From assembly GCA_965603365.1 (NCBI GenBank), contig CBFDCR010000042.1:1-40900 (forward strand): a stretch of DNA of 40,900 nt. The letters are read 5' to 3'. Below the pieces are notes generated by a model. It made no database searches. It was given only the letters and a program-made list of their open reading frames with translations, and was not told the origin of the DNA. Origin of the DNA: JAHELQ01 sp965603365 (GTDB lineage Bacteria > Acidobacteriota > Aminicenantia > UBA2199). Of this stretch, positions 30,589-39,429 are shown in pieces. The number at the start of each line of letters is the position of its first letter. Position 1 is the stretch's first letter. Made by a program: the position numbers and the translations under genes.

Positions 30589-33500
30589 ATGGATTTTTCT
30601 GACTGGAATCGCTATCAGGTGATCGGGCAAATCGGTGAAGGCGGCATGGGAAAGGTTTACAAGGCCTTTGACCCCAGGTTGAAGCGTCATGTGGCCTTGA
30701 AATTCGTTAAAGGGGACTCCGATGAAAATGTGCAGCGTTTCATTCAAGAGGCCCGGTCCCAGGCTCAATTGTCCCATGAAAACATCTGCCGGATTTACGA
30801 GGTGGGGGAATTCAAGGAAGCCCCATATATCGCCATGCAGTATATTGAAGGCGACACACTGCAGCGGGCAGCCCCGGAAATGACTTTAGAACAAAAGGTG
30901 TTGGTCATGAAGGCCATCGCCGATGCCGTTCATGAAGCCCACCGGCACGGCATCATTCACCGGGATATCAAACCCCCCAACATCATGCTGGAGCGCAGTT
31001 CGGAGGGCAGGTGGACACCTTATATCATGGACTTCGGCCTGGCCAGGGAGATCGAATCCCCATCCATGACCATGAGCGGCGTGGTCATGGGTACTGCCAA
31101 CTACATATCGCCGGAACAGGCCTATGGTGAAAAAGAGAAGGTAAACCGCCGTTCCGACGTTTACTCCCTGGGGGCCACCATCTATGAATTCCTCACCGGT
31201 ACACCTCCCTTTACCGGTGACTCCCCCATGAAGATTCTCCTCCAGGTGGTCAACGACGAGCCGACACCTCTGCGCAAGTTGAATCCCATCATTGCCCCGG
31301 ACCTGGAGACCATTGTTTTGAAGTGCCTGGAAAAAGATCCCCTGAGACGATACGATTCGGCCAGGGCATTGGCCGAAGATCTTCGGCGCTATATAGACGG
31401 AGAACCGGTCCAGGCCAGGCGTCCCACCTTGACCTACCGCATCTACAAAAAGGTCAAAAAGTACAAAATTACCGCGGCAGTAGCCGCTTTGGCCTTTGTA
31501 ATTTTAATGGTGCTGATGGGTATGTGGCTGCAATCCCGCTGGGAAGTGGGCAAGATAGCGGAGATTGCCCAGGAATTCGGCCGGGATGTAATGAATATCG
31601 AGAGTATGATGCGCATCTCCCACACCATTCCCCTCCACGATACCAGACCGGAACGGAAACAGGTGTATAGTATGATGCGGGACATTCGGGATCGAATGGG
31701 GAGCCTGGGGGCCACGGCTGCGGGTCCGGGCAACTACGCCCTGGGCAGGGGACATCTCCTACTCCAGGACCACCAAAAGGCTCTTGGATACCTCAATCAG
31801 GCCTGGGAGAAGGGTTATCAAACCCAGCATGTAGCCTATGCCCTGGGTCTGGCCCTCACTACAATTTTCCAGATCGAATTGGAGAATATCGAAACGATTA
31901 CCGATGAATCGTTAAAAGCGTTTCAGCGAAAAAAGATCGAGGAAAAATACCTCCAACCGGCCCTCAAGTTCCTGAAAATGAGCCGGGGGATGAAGGGAGA
32001 ATCACCGGAATATGTGGAAGCATTGATTGCCTATGGTGAAAAAAAGTATGAGGCTGCCCTTGCCAAAGCCCGGTTGGCCTTTGAATCGGCCCCCTGGTTG
32101 TATGAGGCCAAATCTGTACAGGGGGATATTTTTAAGACGATGGGGATGGAAAAAAAAGATAGGGGTGACATCCAGGGGGCATTGACGGCATTTCGGCAGG
32201 CAGGAGAGAGGTATGGAGAGGCGATGCGGGTGGCTGAGAGCGATCCCCAGGCCTATCTTGACCTCTGCTTATTGTGGAAGCAGGAGATCGATCTCGTCTT
32301 CTACGAAAAGGGCGAAGACATTACTCCCTATACCCAAAAGGCCCTCAGCATGAACGAAAAAGCCCTCATTGCCGATCCTGAGTTTGCCGACGCCTATGAA
32401 TTCCAGGCCTACATATTCAGTACCCTGGGGGAATACCGACTCAACCGGGGGCAGGATCCCTCGGCCGATCTCTCAAAGGCCATCGAAAGCGGCCGAAAAA
32501 CCGCCCAATTGGACCCCGGCAACGGGTCATCATTTTTATATATCGGTAATTCGTATCTCTACCTGGCCTACAATGAAATGATGCAGGGCAAAAGCCCCAT
32601 GACCCGGCTGAGTAAAGCCTTTGACAGCTATAAGAGGGCCATTGCCATTGATCCTGAAGATCCCGGCACTTATTCCAGCCTCGGTATGGCCTATGCGTTT
32701 ACGGCCCAATACCAGATCGGCAAAGGCACCGATCCCCAGGAGGCCCTGCGCGAGGCCAGGGATAACTTTTTGAAAGCCATCGGGTTGTATCCCGATTACT
32801 CCGACGCCTACAGTAACCTGGGGGGTATCTATCAATTCCAGGCCAGTTATGACTCTTCCCACGGCAAAGACCCATTGGACTCCATTAAAAACGCCATCGA
32901 CAGTTACCAAAAAGCCATCGCCATCAACTCCATCAGCTATGCCTATCGCAACCTGGGGTTCTCCCTGGTGGAGTTGTCGGGTTATCAGATTGCCCACGGC
33001 CTCGATCCCCGCCGGACGCTGGATGAAGCAGAGGCTGCCTATCGAAAATTGATAAAGAAAAATCCCAACGATCCCTGGGGCTACAACGGTCTGGGCATGG
33101 TATTTAACAACAGGCTTAGATGCCGGCGGAATACGGGTAAAAATCCCCAGGATGCTTTCAGCCGGGCCATTGCCAACTTTAAAAAATCCATCAAACTCAG
33201 TCCCCAATCCCTATATCCGTATATTAATACGGCCCTCGCCTATGTACGCCTGGCCGAATATCGACTCCTGCTGGGGGAATCCCCCCGAAGTCTGGTGGAT
33301 AGGGCGCTGGAATACCTGCAAAAGGCGCGGGAAATCAATCCCAACGATGCGGATATTTACCTGGTCTGGCGGGCAGCAATACTGGTAAATTGTGAATACG
33401 ATATCGAACATCAACGTTCACCGCAGAATACACTGCGATACTGCCGCACTCTTCATCAAAAAACAGTCGCCATCAATGCCTCGCTGGATGAAGCCTATCG

Positions 33501-33924
33501 CCAGGACGGCCTGACCGCATTACTCGAGGCCCGCCTGCGGATGAGGCTGCGAAAGAATCCTCAACAATGTTTTCACAAAGCGGAAGAGGCATTTAAAAAA
33601 GCCGTTGAGTTGAACCCCCTGGAACCGGAAAATTATTATCTATTTGCCGAACTGTACCACTGGCGGGGGAAGTGGGCACTGGAGCGGAAACCGCAGGATG
33701 CAGTCAAATCTTTGCACCGGGCTGTCCAGAATACCGACCGGGTACTGGCCGTTAATCCCGAGATGGCCAGGGCTCTGGCCCTTAAGGGAACCTGTCTTCA
33801 CCTGGAAGCTGAAGCGGCTGGCGATGATGCCGAGAGTAAAAGACTCATTCAACGGGGAAACGATAGTATTAAGAAAGCTCTCAAGATCAATCCCCATCTC
33901 TCAAGAAGATATAAATTAAAGTAA
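30589..33924 (+). CDS. Membrane Ser/Thr protein kinase with long TPR-like tail
   Basis: 1111 residues. The cytosolic kinase domain (about 9-275) has all key elements: Gly loop GEGGMG, Lys38 in HVALKFV, HRDIKPPN (124-131, catalytic D126), DFG (148-150) and GTANYISPEQA. A single helix (about 293-312, VAALAFVILMVLMGMWL) leads to a helical part outside the membrane. Residues about 621-1034 form nine units of 45-46 residues, each opening with a G-x-(D/S/N)-P and containing a TPR core, for instance SLGMAYAFTAQY. Pkn-type kinases with TPR sensors are common in Acidobacteriota and relatives. It probably phosphorylates regulators in response to protein partners bound by the TPR domain. Start: ATG with AAGGA about 7 nt upstream. 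Monocistronic, convergent with tRNA-Ser 15 bp away. Confidence 0.9.
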   Translation: MDFSDWNRYQVIGQIGEGGMGKVYKAFDPRLKRHVALKFVKGDSDENVQRFIQEARSQAQLSHENICRIYEVGEFKEAPYIAMQYIEGDTLQRAAPEMTLEQKVLVMKAIADAVHEAHRHGIIHRDIKPPNIMLERSSEGRWTPYIMDFGLAREIESPSMTMSGVVMGTANYISPEQAYGEKEKVNRRSDVYSLGATIYEFLTGTPPFTGDSPMKILLQVVNDEPTPLRKLNPIIAPDLETIVLKCLEKDPLRRYDSARALAEDLRRYIDGEPVQARRPTLTYRIYKKVKKYKITAAVAALAFVILMVLMGMWLQSRWEVGKIAEIAQEFGRDVMNIESMMRISHTIPLHDTRPERKQVYSMMRDIRDRMGSLGATAAGPGNYALGRGHLLLQDHQKALGYLNQAWEKGYQTQHVAYALGLALTTIFQIELENIETITDESLKAFQRKKIEEKYLQPALKFLKMSRGMKGESPEYVEALIAYGEKKYEAALAKARLAFESAPWLYEAKSVQGDIFKTMGMEKKDRGDIQGALTAFRQAGERYGEAMRVAESDPQAYLDLCLLWKQEIDLVFYEKGEDITPYTQKALSMNEKALIADPEFADAYEFQAYIFSTLGEYRLNRGQDPSADLSKAIESGRKTAQLDPGNGSSFLYIGNSYLYLAYNEMMQGKSPMTRLSKAFDSYKRAIAIDPEDPGTYSSLGMAYAFTAQYQIGKGTDPQEALREARDNFLKAIGLYPDYSDAYSNLGGIYQFQASYDSSHGKDPLDSIKNAIDSYQKAIAINSISYAYRNLGFSLVELSGYQIAHGLDPRRTLDEAEAAYRKLIKKNPNDPWGYNGLGMVFNNRLRCRRNTGKNPQDAFSRAIANFKKSIKLSPQSLYPYINTALAYVRLAEYRLLLGESPRSLVDRALEYLQKAREINPNDADIYLVWRAAILVNCEYDIEHQRSPQNTLRYCRTLHQKTVAINASLDEAYRQDGLTALLEARLRMRLRKNPQQCFHKAEEAFKKAVELNPLEPENYYLFAELYHWRGKWALERKPQDAVKSLHRAVQNTDRVLAVNPEMARALALKGTCLHLEAEAAGDDAESKRLIQRGNDSIKKALKINPHLSRRYKLK

Positions 33925-33939
33925 ACTATTTTTTGATGA

Positions 33940-34029
<90 letters not shown>

Positions 34030-34042
34030 ATCCGCTGTACTT

Positions 34043-34126
34043 TGCCGAGGAGGGGACTCGAACCCCTACAGGCTTTCGCCCACAAGCACCTCAAGCTTGC
34101 GTGTCTACCACTTCCACCACCTCGGC
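34043..34126 (-). tRNA. tRNA-Leu (anticodon GAG)
   Basis: Acceptor GCCGAGG/CCTCGGC, anticodon stem CAAGC/GCTTG around TTGAGGT (anticodon GAG), a class II variable arm, T-loop TTCGAGT, discriminator A. CCA is not encoded, unlike the adjacent tRNA-Ser. It starts only 19 bp after the secG stop. Confidence 0.95.
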
Positions 34127-34145
34127 TCATCTTCATCTGTTTATA

Positions 34146-34511
34146 TTATTTCTGGGTGTTGCCAGTACTATTCTTTTGGGCACCCTGGGTGCTCGTTTCC
34201 GTCACATCGGCTTTTTCCGATGTTTCCGCTTTTTGCTCCTGTTTAACGGCATCCGGCCCCAGCACCGACCGGGTACCGCTCTTCTTGGAGGCAACGATCA
34301 TGAGCAGGAGGGTCAGTACCATGAACATAATCGCCAGTATCGTGGTCATCTTGGACAGAATGGTGGCCGTGCCCCGGGGTCCAAAGGTGGATTGACTGCC
34401 GTATCCACCGAAGGCACCGGCCAGGTCGGCACTCTTACCGCTCTGCAGCAGTACCACCACGATCAGCAGCATACACACAACAATGTGGACAAATAACAAA
34501 ATTCCTTCCAA
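34146..34511 (-). CDS. secG: SecG preprotein translocase subunit
   Basis: 121 residues. Two membrane helices (about 3-22 and 54-73) flank the conserved loop LLQSGKSADLAGAFGG and STFGPRGTATILSKMT, diagnostic of SecG, which assists SecYE in protein export. The Lys/Glu/Thr-rich tail is longer than in minimal SecG. It lies 9 bp after tpiA in the glycolytic operon, a common placement. The start has AGGAGG upstream. Confidence 0.95.
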   Translation of the reverse strand: MEGILLFVHIVVCMLLIVVVLLQSGKSADLAGAFGGYGSQSTFGPRGTATILSKMTTILAIMFMVLTLLLMIVASKKSGTRSVLGPDAVKQEQKAETSEKADVTETSTQGAQKNSTGNTQK

Positions 34512-34520
34512 AGTTTCCTC

Positions 34521-35279
34521 CTAAGAGTTACAAAGTCCGGTGGAAGTTTGAATTATAGCAGAAAACGAATTAATATTCAAGGAAGCGCCCCCGATTAATG
34601 CGCCGTCAATGTCTTTTTGAGAGAGCAGGTCCTTAGTGTTCCCCGGCTTCACGGAACCGCCGTACAGGATTTTTGTGTCCTGGGGATGGGGAATTTTCTC
34701 TTTTAAAAGTTCCCGGATAAAGGCGTGGACCTCCTGGGCCTGTTCCGGCAGGGCCGTCTTACCGGTGCCGATGGCCCAGACCGGCTCGTAGGCGAAGACG
34801 ATTTGCTCGATCTGCTCTTCGGTCAAGCCCGCCAACGCCTGTTTCACCTGGTCGCCGACTCGCTCTATTGTTTTGCCCTGCTCCCGTTCGTCCAGGGTCT
34901 CCCCCACACATACCAGGGGGATTAAGCGGTGGGTGAGGGCGGCCTTTATCTTCTTGTTGACCTCCTGGTCCGTCTCTTTGAATATCTGGCGCCGTTCCGA
35001 ATGGCCGATCAACACGTAATCCACCAGCTCTTTTGCCATCGGCGGAGAAATTTCGCCGGTATAGGCCCCCTTGTCCTCGTAAAACATATTCTGGCAGCCC
35101 ACTCTTATTTTTTCAGAGAGGCCCTTCACCGCGTAGAGCGATGTAAAGGGGGGGAAAATAAGCACTTCGATCTTTTCATTGGGCCCGATCCGCCCATCCA
35201 GTTCCTTTACAAAGGCCGCACTTTCGGCGGTGGTTTTGTTCATCTTCCAGTTACCGGCTATAATGAATTCTCTCTTCAT
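34521..35279 (-). CDS. tpiA: Triosephosphate isomerase
   Basis: 252 residues, normal length. It interconverts dihydroxyacetone phosphate and glyceraldehyde 3-phosphate. Visible active-site residues: N10 and K12 in AGNWKMNK, H93 in IGHSERR, E165 in YEPVWAIGTG, and the phosphate-binding GGSV and GGASL loops. The start ATG overlaps the pgk stop (ATGA), so translation is coupled. Confidence 0.97.
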   Translation of the reverse strand: MKREFIIAGNWKMNKTTAESAAFVKELDGRIGPNEKIEVLIFPPFTSLYAVKGLSEKIRVGCQNMFYEDKGAYTGEISPPMAKELVDYVLIGHSERRQIFKETDQEVNKKIKAALTHRLIPLVCVGETLDEREQGKTIERVGDQVKQALAGLTEEQIEQIVFAYEPVWAIGTGKTALPEQAQEVHAFIRELLKEKIPHPQDTKILYGGSVKPGNTKDLLSQKDIDGALIGGASLNINSFSAIIQTSTGLCNS

Positions 35280-36469
35280 GCTGCCTCCGTCAGTGCTTCG
35301 ATCCCGGGTAATTTTTTACCGGCCAAAAATTCCAGCGAGGCGCCGCCGCCGGTGGAGATATGGGAGATCCTGTCGGCCACACCGGCCTGGTTCAGGGCCG
35401 AAACCGAATCGCCCCCCCCCACGATAGACGTTGCCGCCGCTGCCGCCACTGCCCGGGCGATTTCGGTGGTGCCCCCGGAGAAATTCCTGATTTCAAAGAC
35501 CCCCATGGGGCCGTTCCAGACGATCAATTTGGCCTTCTTGATTTCGTCGGTATACCTTTTTACCGTCTCCATGCCGATGTCCAGCCCCATCATGTTATCG
35601 GGTATCGTCTCGCCTGCTTTTACCATGCGGATGGTCACATCCTCTTCGACTTCGACGGCGGCGATGTGGTCCACCGGCAGTAATATGTTGACCTTCTTCT
35701 CCTCGGCCGCCTTCAACAACCCGGCACACTCCTGGAGAAAATCTTCTTCCACCCTGGAGCGGCCTACCGCAACCCCCCGGGTCTTCAAAAAGGTATAAGC
35801 CATGGCCCCGCCGATCAAGATCGTACTGGCTTTATCGATCAGGTTGGCGATCAGGGGGATTTTGTCCGACACCTTGGCGCCGCCCAGGATGACGACATAG
35901 TCGTCGGGCGGATTTTCGGTCGCCAGGCTGAGATAGTTGATCTCCTTTTCCACCAGCAAACCGGCGGCGGCACAGGGCACAAATTCCGTTATCCTGGCGA
36001 TGGAGGCGTGGGCCCGGTGACAGGCTCCGAAGGCATCGTTGATATAGACATCGATGCCTCTGGCCAATTCCCGGGCCAGGGTCTCGTCGTTTTTGGTCTC
36101 CCCAGGCTCGAATCTCAGGTTTTCCAGGAGTAAAACGTCCGCTTCTTTTAACTCAGACTTGACCTTTTCTACTTCCGCGCCGGTTGTTTCGCCGGTGAAG
36201 ATCACATCCCGATTTATCAATTCGGACAACCTCTCGGCCACCGGTCTCAGAGAGAGTGCGGGTTTTCTTTCCCCTTTGGGCCGGCCCAGGTGGGAGGCAC
36301 AGACGATTCTGGCCCCCTGATCCACCAGGTATTTGAATGTGGGCAGGGCCGCCCGGATTCGGGTATCGTCGGTGATCCGGCCCTTTTCGTCCAGCGGGAC
36401 GTTGAAGTCATTTCGCAAAAAGACCAGTTTAGCCTTTACGTCAACGTCTTTTAATGATTTTTTTTTCAT
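35276..36469 (-). CDS. pgk: Phosphoglycerate kinase
   Basis: 397 residues. It transfers phosphate from 1,3-bisphosphoglycerate to ADP. Motifs: LRNDFNVPLD (usually R-x-DFNVP), SHLGRPKG, VILGGAKVSDKI in the nucleotide domain and GGGDSVSALNQAG and STGGGASLEFL at the C-terminus. Order gap-pgk-tpiA is the conserved lower-glycolysis arrangement. The start is 7 bp after gap; only a weak ribosome site is seen, consistent with coupling. Confidence 0.97.
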   Translation of the reverse strand: MKKKSLKDVDVKAKLVFLRNDFNVPLDEKGRITDDTRIRAALPTFKYLVDQGARIVCASHLGRPKGERKPALSLRPVAERLSELINRDVIFTGETTGAEVEKVKSELKEADVLLLENLRFEPGETKNDETLARELARGIDVYINDAFGACHRAHASIARITEFVPCAAAGLLVEKEINYLSLATENPPDDYVVILGGAKVSDKIPLIANLIDKASTILIGGAMAYTFLKTRGVAVGRSRVEEDFLQECAGLLKAAEEKKVNILLPVDHIAAVEVEEDVTIRMVKAGETIPDNMMGLDIGMETVKRYTDEIKKAKLIVWNGPMGVFEIRNFSGGTTEIARAVAAAAATSIVGGGDSVSALNQAGVADRISHISTGGGASLEFLAGKKLPGIEALTEAA

Positions 36470-36476
36470 TTTTTCT

Positions 36477-37484
36477 TCAACACTTCGTTATTTTAACGAT
36501 CAGATCCCGGATGCGGCAGGAGTAGCCCCATTCGTTGTCGTACCAGGCCAGGATCTTGATCATATCGCCGCCGATGTCGGTCACAAACTGGCTGTCCACA
36601 ATGGAGGAGCAATCGTTGCCGATGAAGTCGGAGGAGACCAGGGGTTCCTCGGTATAATCCAGTATCCCCTTCAACTCGTTTTCCGCTGCCGACCTGAATA
36701 GGCCCTTGACCTCATCGGCGGTGGTAGACTTTTCCAGACCGACCACCAGGTCCACCAGGGAAACATCGGCGGTGGGCACCCGGAGCGCGCTGCCGGTGAT
36801 CTTGCCCGCCAGCTCGGGGATGACCAGACCGATGGCCCTGGCCGCGCCGGTGGTGGTGGGGATGATATTGACGGCGGCCGCCCTGGCCCGGCGCAGATCT
36901 TTGTGGGGTAAATCCAGGATTCTCTGGTCATTGGTGTAGGCATGGATGGTGGTCATGTTGCCCCTGATGACCTTAAAGTGATCGTGCAATACTTTGGTTA
37001 CCGGTGCCACACAATTGGTGGTACACGAGGCATTGGAGATGATGTGGTGGGCGCCGTGGTCGTAGAGATGGTCGTTGACCCCCATGACGATGGTGATGTC
37101 CGGTTCAGTGGCCGGCGCGGAGATGATGACCTTTTTGGCGCCGGCCTCCAGGTGCCTGGCTGCCTCATCCCGCTTGCGGAACAGGCCGGTGGCCTCCACC
37201 ACCAGGTCGATTCCCAGCTCCTTCCAGGGTAGATCCGCCGGATTGCGCTGGGCAAATACCTTGATCTCTTTACCGTCTACTTTCATACTCTTGCCGTCGG
37301 CGCCGACTTCAACCTTGCGGTCAAATCTACCGAAAACACTGTCATACTTTAATAAGTGAGCAAGGGTTTCGGCCGAGGTGATATCGTTTACGGCTGCGAT
37401 CTCAAAATCGGTCTGCTTCGCGCTTGCCCGTAAAAAATTTCGCCCAATTCTCCCAAAGCCGTTAATGGCCACTTTATAGCTCAT
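36477..37484 (-). CDS. gap: Glyceraldehyde-3-phosphate dehydrogenase
   Basis: 335 residues from the ATG at 37484, 5 nt after AGGAGG; the open frame continues upstream to 37592 but the family always begins with (S)xKVAINGFGRIGR. NAD-binding Gly motif at 9-14, catalytic Cys154 in SNASCTTNCVAP, and HAYTNDQ and YDNEWGYS are all present. It catalyses NAD-dependent oxidation and phosphorylation of glyceraldehyde 3-phosphate and leads the gap-pgk-tpiA-secG operon. A TTGAAA element at about 37540 with a poorer -10 may serve as promoter. Confidence 0.97.
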   Translation of the reverse strand: MSYKVAINGFGRIGRNFLRASAKQTDFEIAAVNDITSAETLAHLLKYDSVFGRFDRKVEVGADGKSMKVDGKEIKVFAQRNPADLPWKELGIDLVVEATGLFRKRDEAARHLEAGAKKVIISAPATEPDITIVMGVNDHLYDHGAHHIISNASCTTNCVAPVTKVLHDHFKVIRGNMTTIHAYTNDQRILDLPHKDLRRARAAAVNIIPTTTGAARAIGLVIPELAGKITGSALRVPTADVSLVDLVVGLEKSTTADEVKGLFRSAAENELKGILDYTEEPLVSSDFIGNDCSSIVDSQFVTDIGGDMIKILAWYDNEWGYSCRIRDLIVKITKC

Positions 37485-37573
37485 TAGAACCTCCTGAAAT
37501 GAAGAAATAACAGTATCACAACCGGCCCCTACTTTCAACCCCCAATTCCCAACTATTTTAACAAAAAAACATA

Positions 37574-37648
37574 TCATCTGATGAAGAAGCACAAGAAAAA
37601 TTTTTGCCCTTTAAGATTGGGGGGATTTATGTTATATTCATCAGATGA
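37574..37648. repeat. Paired near-palindromes between divergent genes
   Basis: TCATCTGATGA at 37574-37584 and TCATCAGATGA at 37638-37648 are exact inverted copies of each other, and each is itself a 5+1+5 palindrome. The second covers the start codon of the methyltransferase gene. They could be operator sites acting on both the gap operon and the rightward genes. Confidence 0.45.
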
Positions 37649-38532
37649 AATTGGCAGAGCGTGAACAATGCCCGGTTTGCGGTTCGCCGCGGATTCGTCT
37701 TTTTCGACAGGGGACCTTTGATCCCGAAGACCTCCGCGCCGACCATTTTAACATTACCGACAGCCACTACGGCTCCCTCTGGACCTTTTATGCCTGCCGG
37801 GAGTGCACCTTTGTCTTCTCCAACCCCACCTTGCGGCAAGAGGATGTGCAGGAATTCTATTCCCAACTGGAAGACCGTGAATACAGCACCGAGGCCGAAG
37901 GCCGGGGCAGGAATTTCAGGACGATTATCAAAAGATTGGCTAAACTCGACCCCCCCGGCCGCCGACTGCTGGACATCGGCGCTGCCAGCGGTATCTTTCT
38001 CAACCTGGCCCGGGCCGCCGGTTACGGCATCACCGGCATCGAACCCTCCGCTTTCCTGGTCCAGGAGGCTGGGCAGCTCTATAATATCGACCTGCTTAAA
38101 GGCACCATCGACGACCTGGAACCGGCACAAAAATTTTCGCTCATTACCTGCCTGGATATCCTCGAACATGTCGTCGATCCCGCTGATTTCATGAATCAGG
38201 TAGGCCGGCGGCTCGAACCCCGGGGCATCGTGGTAATCGTCACCCCGGATGTGGACAGCCTGGCGGCCAGAGTGATGGGCCGGCGCTGGTGGCACTACCG
38301 CATCGCCCACCTCAATTTCTTCAATTTAAAATCCCTGCAAGCCCTCCTCCTGCCTAACGGTTTTTCCATCATCCGGAAGAGACGTTACACCTGGAATTTT
38401 TCTTTTTTTTATCTGGTCAGCCGAATTTTTCCTTCAATAAAAGACAAAAAGGGTTTACAAAAAATCCTGAAAAGTATAAACTTTAAGTTACAACTATTTG
38501 ATTCATGGGAAATCTATGCCAGAAAAGATTAG
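37645..38532 (+). CDS. SAM-dependent methyltransferase with zinc-ribbon start
   Basis: 295 residues. CPVCGS (9-14) and CREC (about 52-55) form a four-Cys zinc-binding part, followed by a class I methyltransferase fold with LLDIGAASGIFL (SAM site), GIEPS and the LDILEHVVDP motif. Proteins of this type (Methyltransf_23 with N-terminal zinc ribbon) act on sugars, lipids or quinone-like substrates in polysaccharide clusters. The substrate is unknown. No ribosome site is seen; a TATATT box at 37633-37638 ends 6 nt before the ATG, again suggesting a leaderless start. It overlaps the next gene by 17 bp and so belongs with the prenyltransferase. Confidence 0.85.
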   Translation: MKLAEREQCPVCGSPRIRLFRQGTFDPEDLRADHFNITDSHYGSLWTFYACRECTFVFSNPTLRQEDVQEFYSQLEDREYSTEAEGRGRNFRTIIKRLAKLDPPGRRLLDIGAASGIFLNLARAAGYGITGIEPSAFLVQEAGQLYNIDLLKGTIDDLEPAQKFSLITCLDILEHVVDPADFMNQVGRRLEPRGIVVIVTPDVDSLAARVMGRRWWHYRIAHLNFFNLKSLQALLLPNGFSIIRKRRYTWNFSFFYLVSRIFPSIKDKKGLQKILKSINFKLQLFDSWEIYARKD

Positions 38533-39421
38533 ATTGTACCTGCAGGCCTTGAGGCTGGAACGTTGGCCCCGCAGCCTGGCCATCTTGCCGGGAGCAATCG
38601 CCGTGTTGGCCCTGCATCGCCCGTTGATCCCGAGTTTCGATATCCTCGACACCATATTAAAACTAGGCCTGGCCTTTGTCTTGACCTGGTTCGTCTCTAC
38701 GGCCAATTACATCATTAATGAAATCACCGATGCCCCCTTCGACGCCTTTCATCCGCTCAAGAAGAGTCGTCCGCTGGTGAATGGTGAAATCAACCGGAAC
38801 ATACTGCTGCTTCTCTGGTTGATGATGGTGGGCATATCCCTGCTCATCGCCCATCTCTTATTCAATGTTTACTTCCTGCTCAGCTTGCTGGGCCTATTGG
38901 TGGCCGGGCTGCTCTACAATGTACCGCCGGTCAGGGTCAAAGATATTCCCCTGCTGGATTCCACCATCGAATCGGCCAACAATCCCATCCGTTTTTTAAT
39001 CGGCTGGTATATCCTGAAAAATAGTTTCCCCCCCCTGACCCTGCTGGCCGCCTGGTGGGTGTTCGGCAATTTCTTGATGGTGGGCAAGAGGGTGGCGGAA
39101 AAAAAATTCCTGACCGAGGAAGAGTCTGCCGGGTACAGGCGCTCCCTGAAAAGATCCAGCTTCGGATTGCTGGTGGCGTTCATGATTTTTAATGCCTTGC
39201 TGTTCCTGGTTTTCTTTTCTCTGTTTGCGGTGGTGTCCCGACTGCATTCTTTTCTCTACTCTCTTCCCCTGATCATCATCTATCTGGCCATGTTCATGAA
39301 AAAATCTTTGCAGGACAGAGACGGCGCCGAGGAACCGGAAAAACTGCTAAAAAATCCCTATTTTGCCGGGTATACGTTGTTCCTGGCCATCATTTTTGTG
39401 GTGGCCTATATGTTTGGGTAG
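38516..39421 (+). CDS. UbiA-family membrane prenyltransferase
   Basis: 301 residues with about eight or nine membrane helices. The first Asp-rich motif NEITDAPFDAFHP (68-80) followed by KKSRP matches the decaprenyl-phosphate phosphoribosyltransferase branch of UbiA better than quinone-type UbiA, in which N-D-x-x-D-x-x-x-D is followed by other residues. The second motif region is LYNVPPVRVKDIPLLDS, with FLIGWY after it. It may make a polyprenyl-phospho-sugar for cell-envelope glycans. ATG at 38516 with GGGAAA upstream; an earlier TTG at 38498 is unlikely. Confidence 0.82.
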   Translation: MPEKIRLYLQALRLERWPRSLAILPGAIAVLALHRPLIPSFDILDTILKLGLAFVLTWFVSTANYIINEITDAPFDAFHPLKKSRPLVNGEINRNILLLLWLMMVGISLLIAHLLFNVYFLLSLLGLLVAGLLYNVPPVRVKDIPLLDSTIESANNPIRFLIGWYILKNSFPPLTLLAAWWVFGNFLMVGKRVAEKKFLTEEESAGYRRSLKRSSFGLLVAFMIFNALLFLVFFSLFAVVSRLHSFLYSLPLIIIYLAMFMKKSLQDRDGAEEPEKLLKNPYFAGYTLFLAIIFVVAYMFG

Positions 39422-39429
39422 AAACAAGG

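Noticed and set aside
34929..35798. 289-codon rightward frame
   Set aside because: It is the antisense shadow of the well-supported tpiA and pgk genes.
37485..37592. N-terminal extension of gap
   Set aside because: The family start (KVAINGFGRIGR) and the AGGAGG site fix the ATG at 37484.
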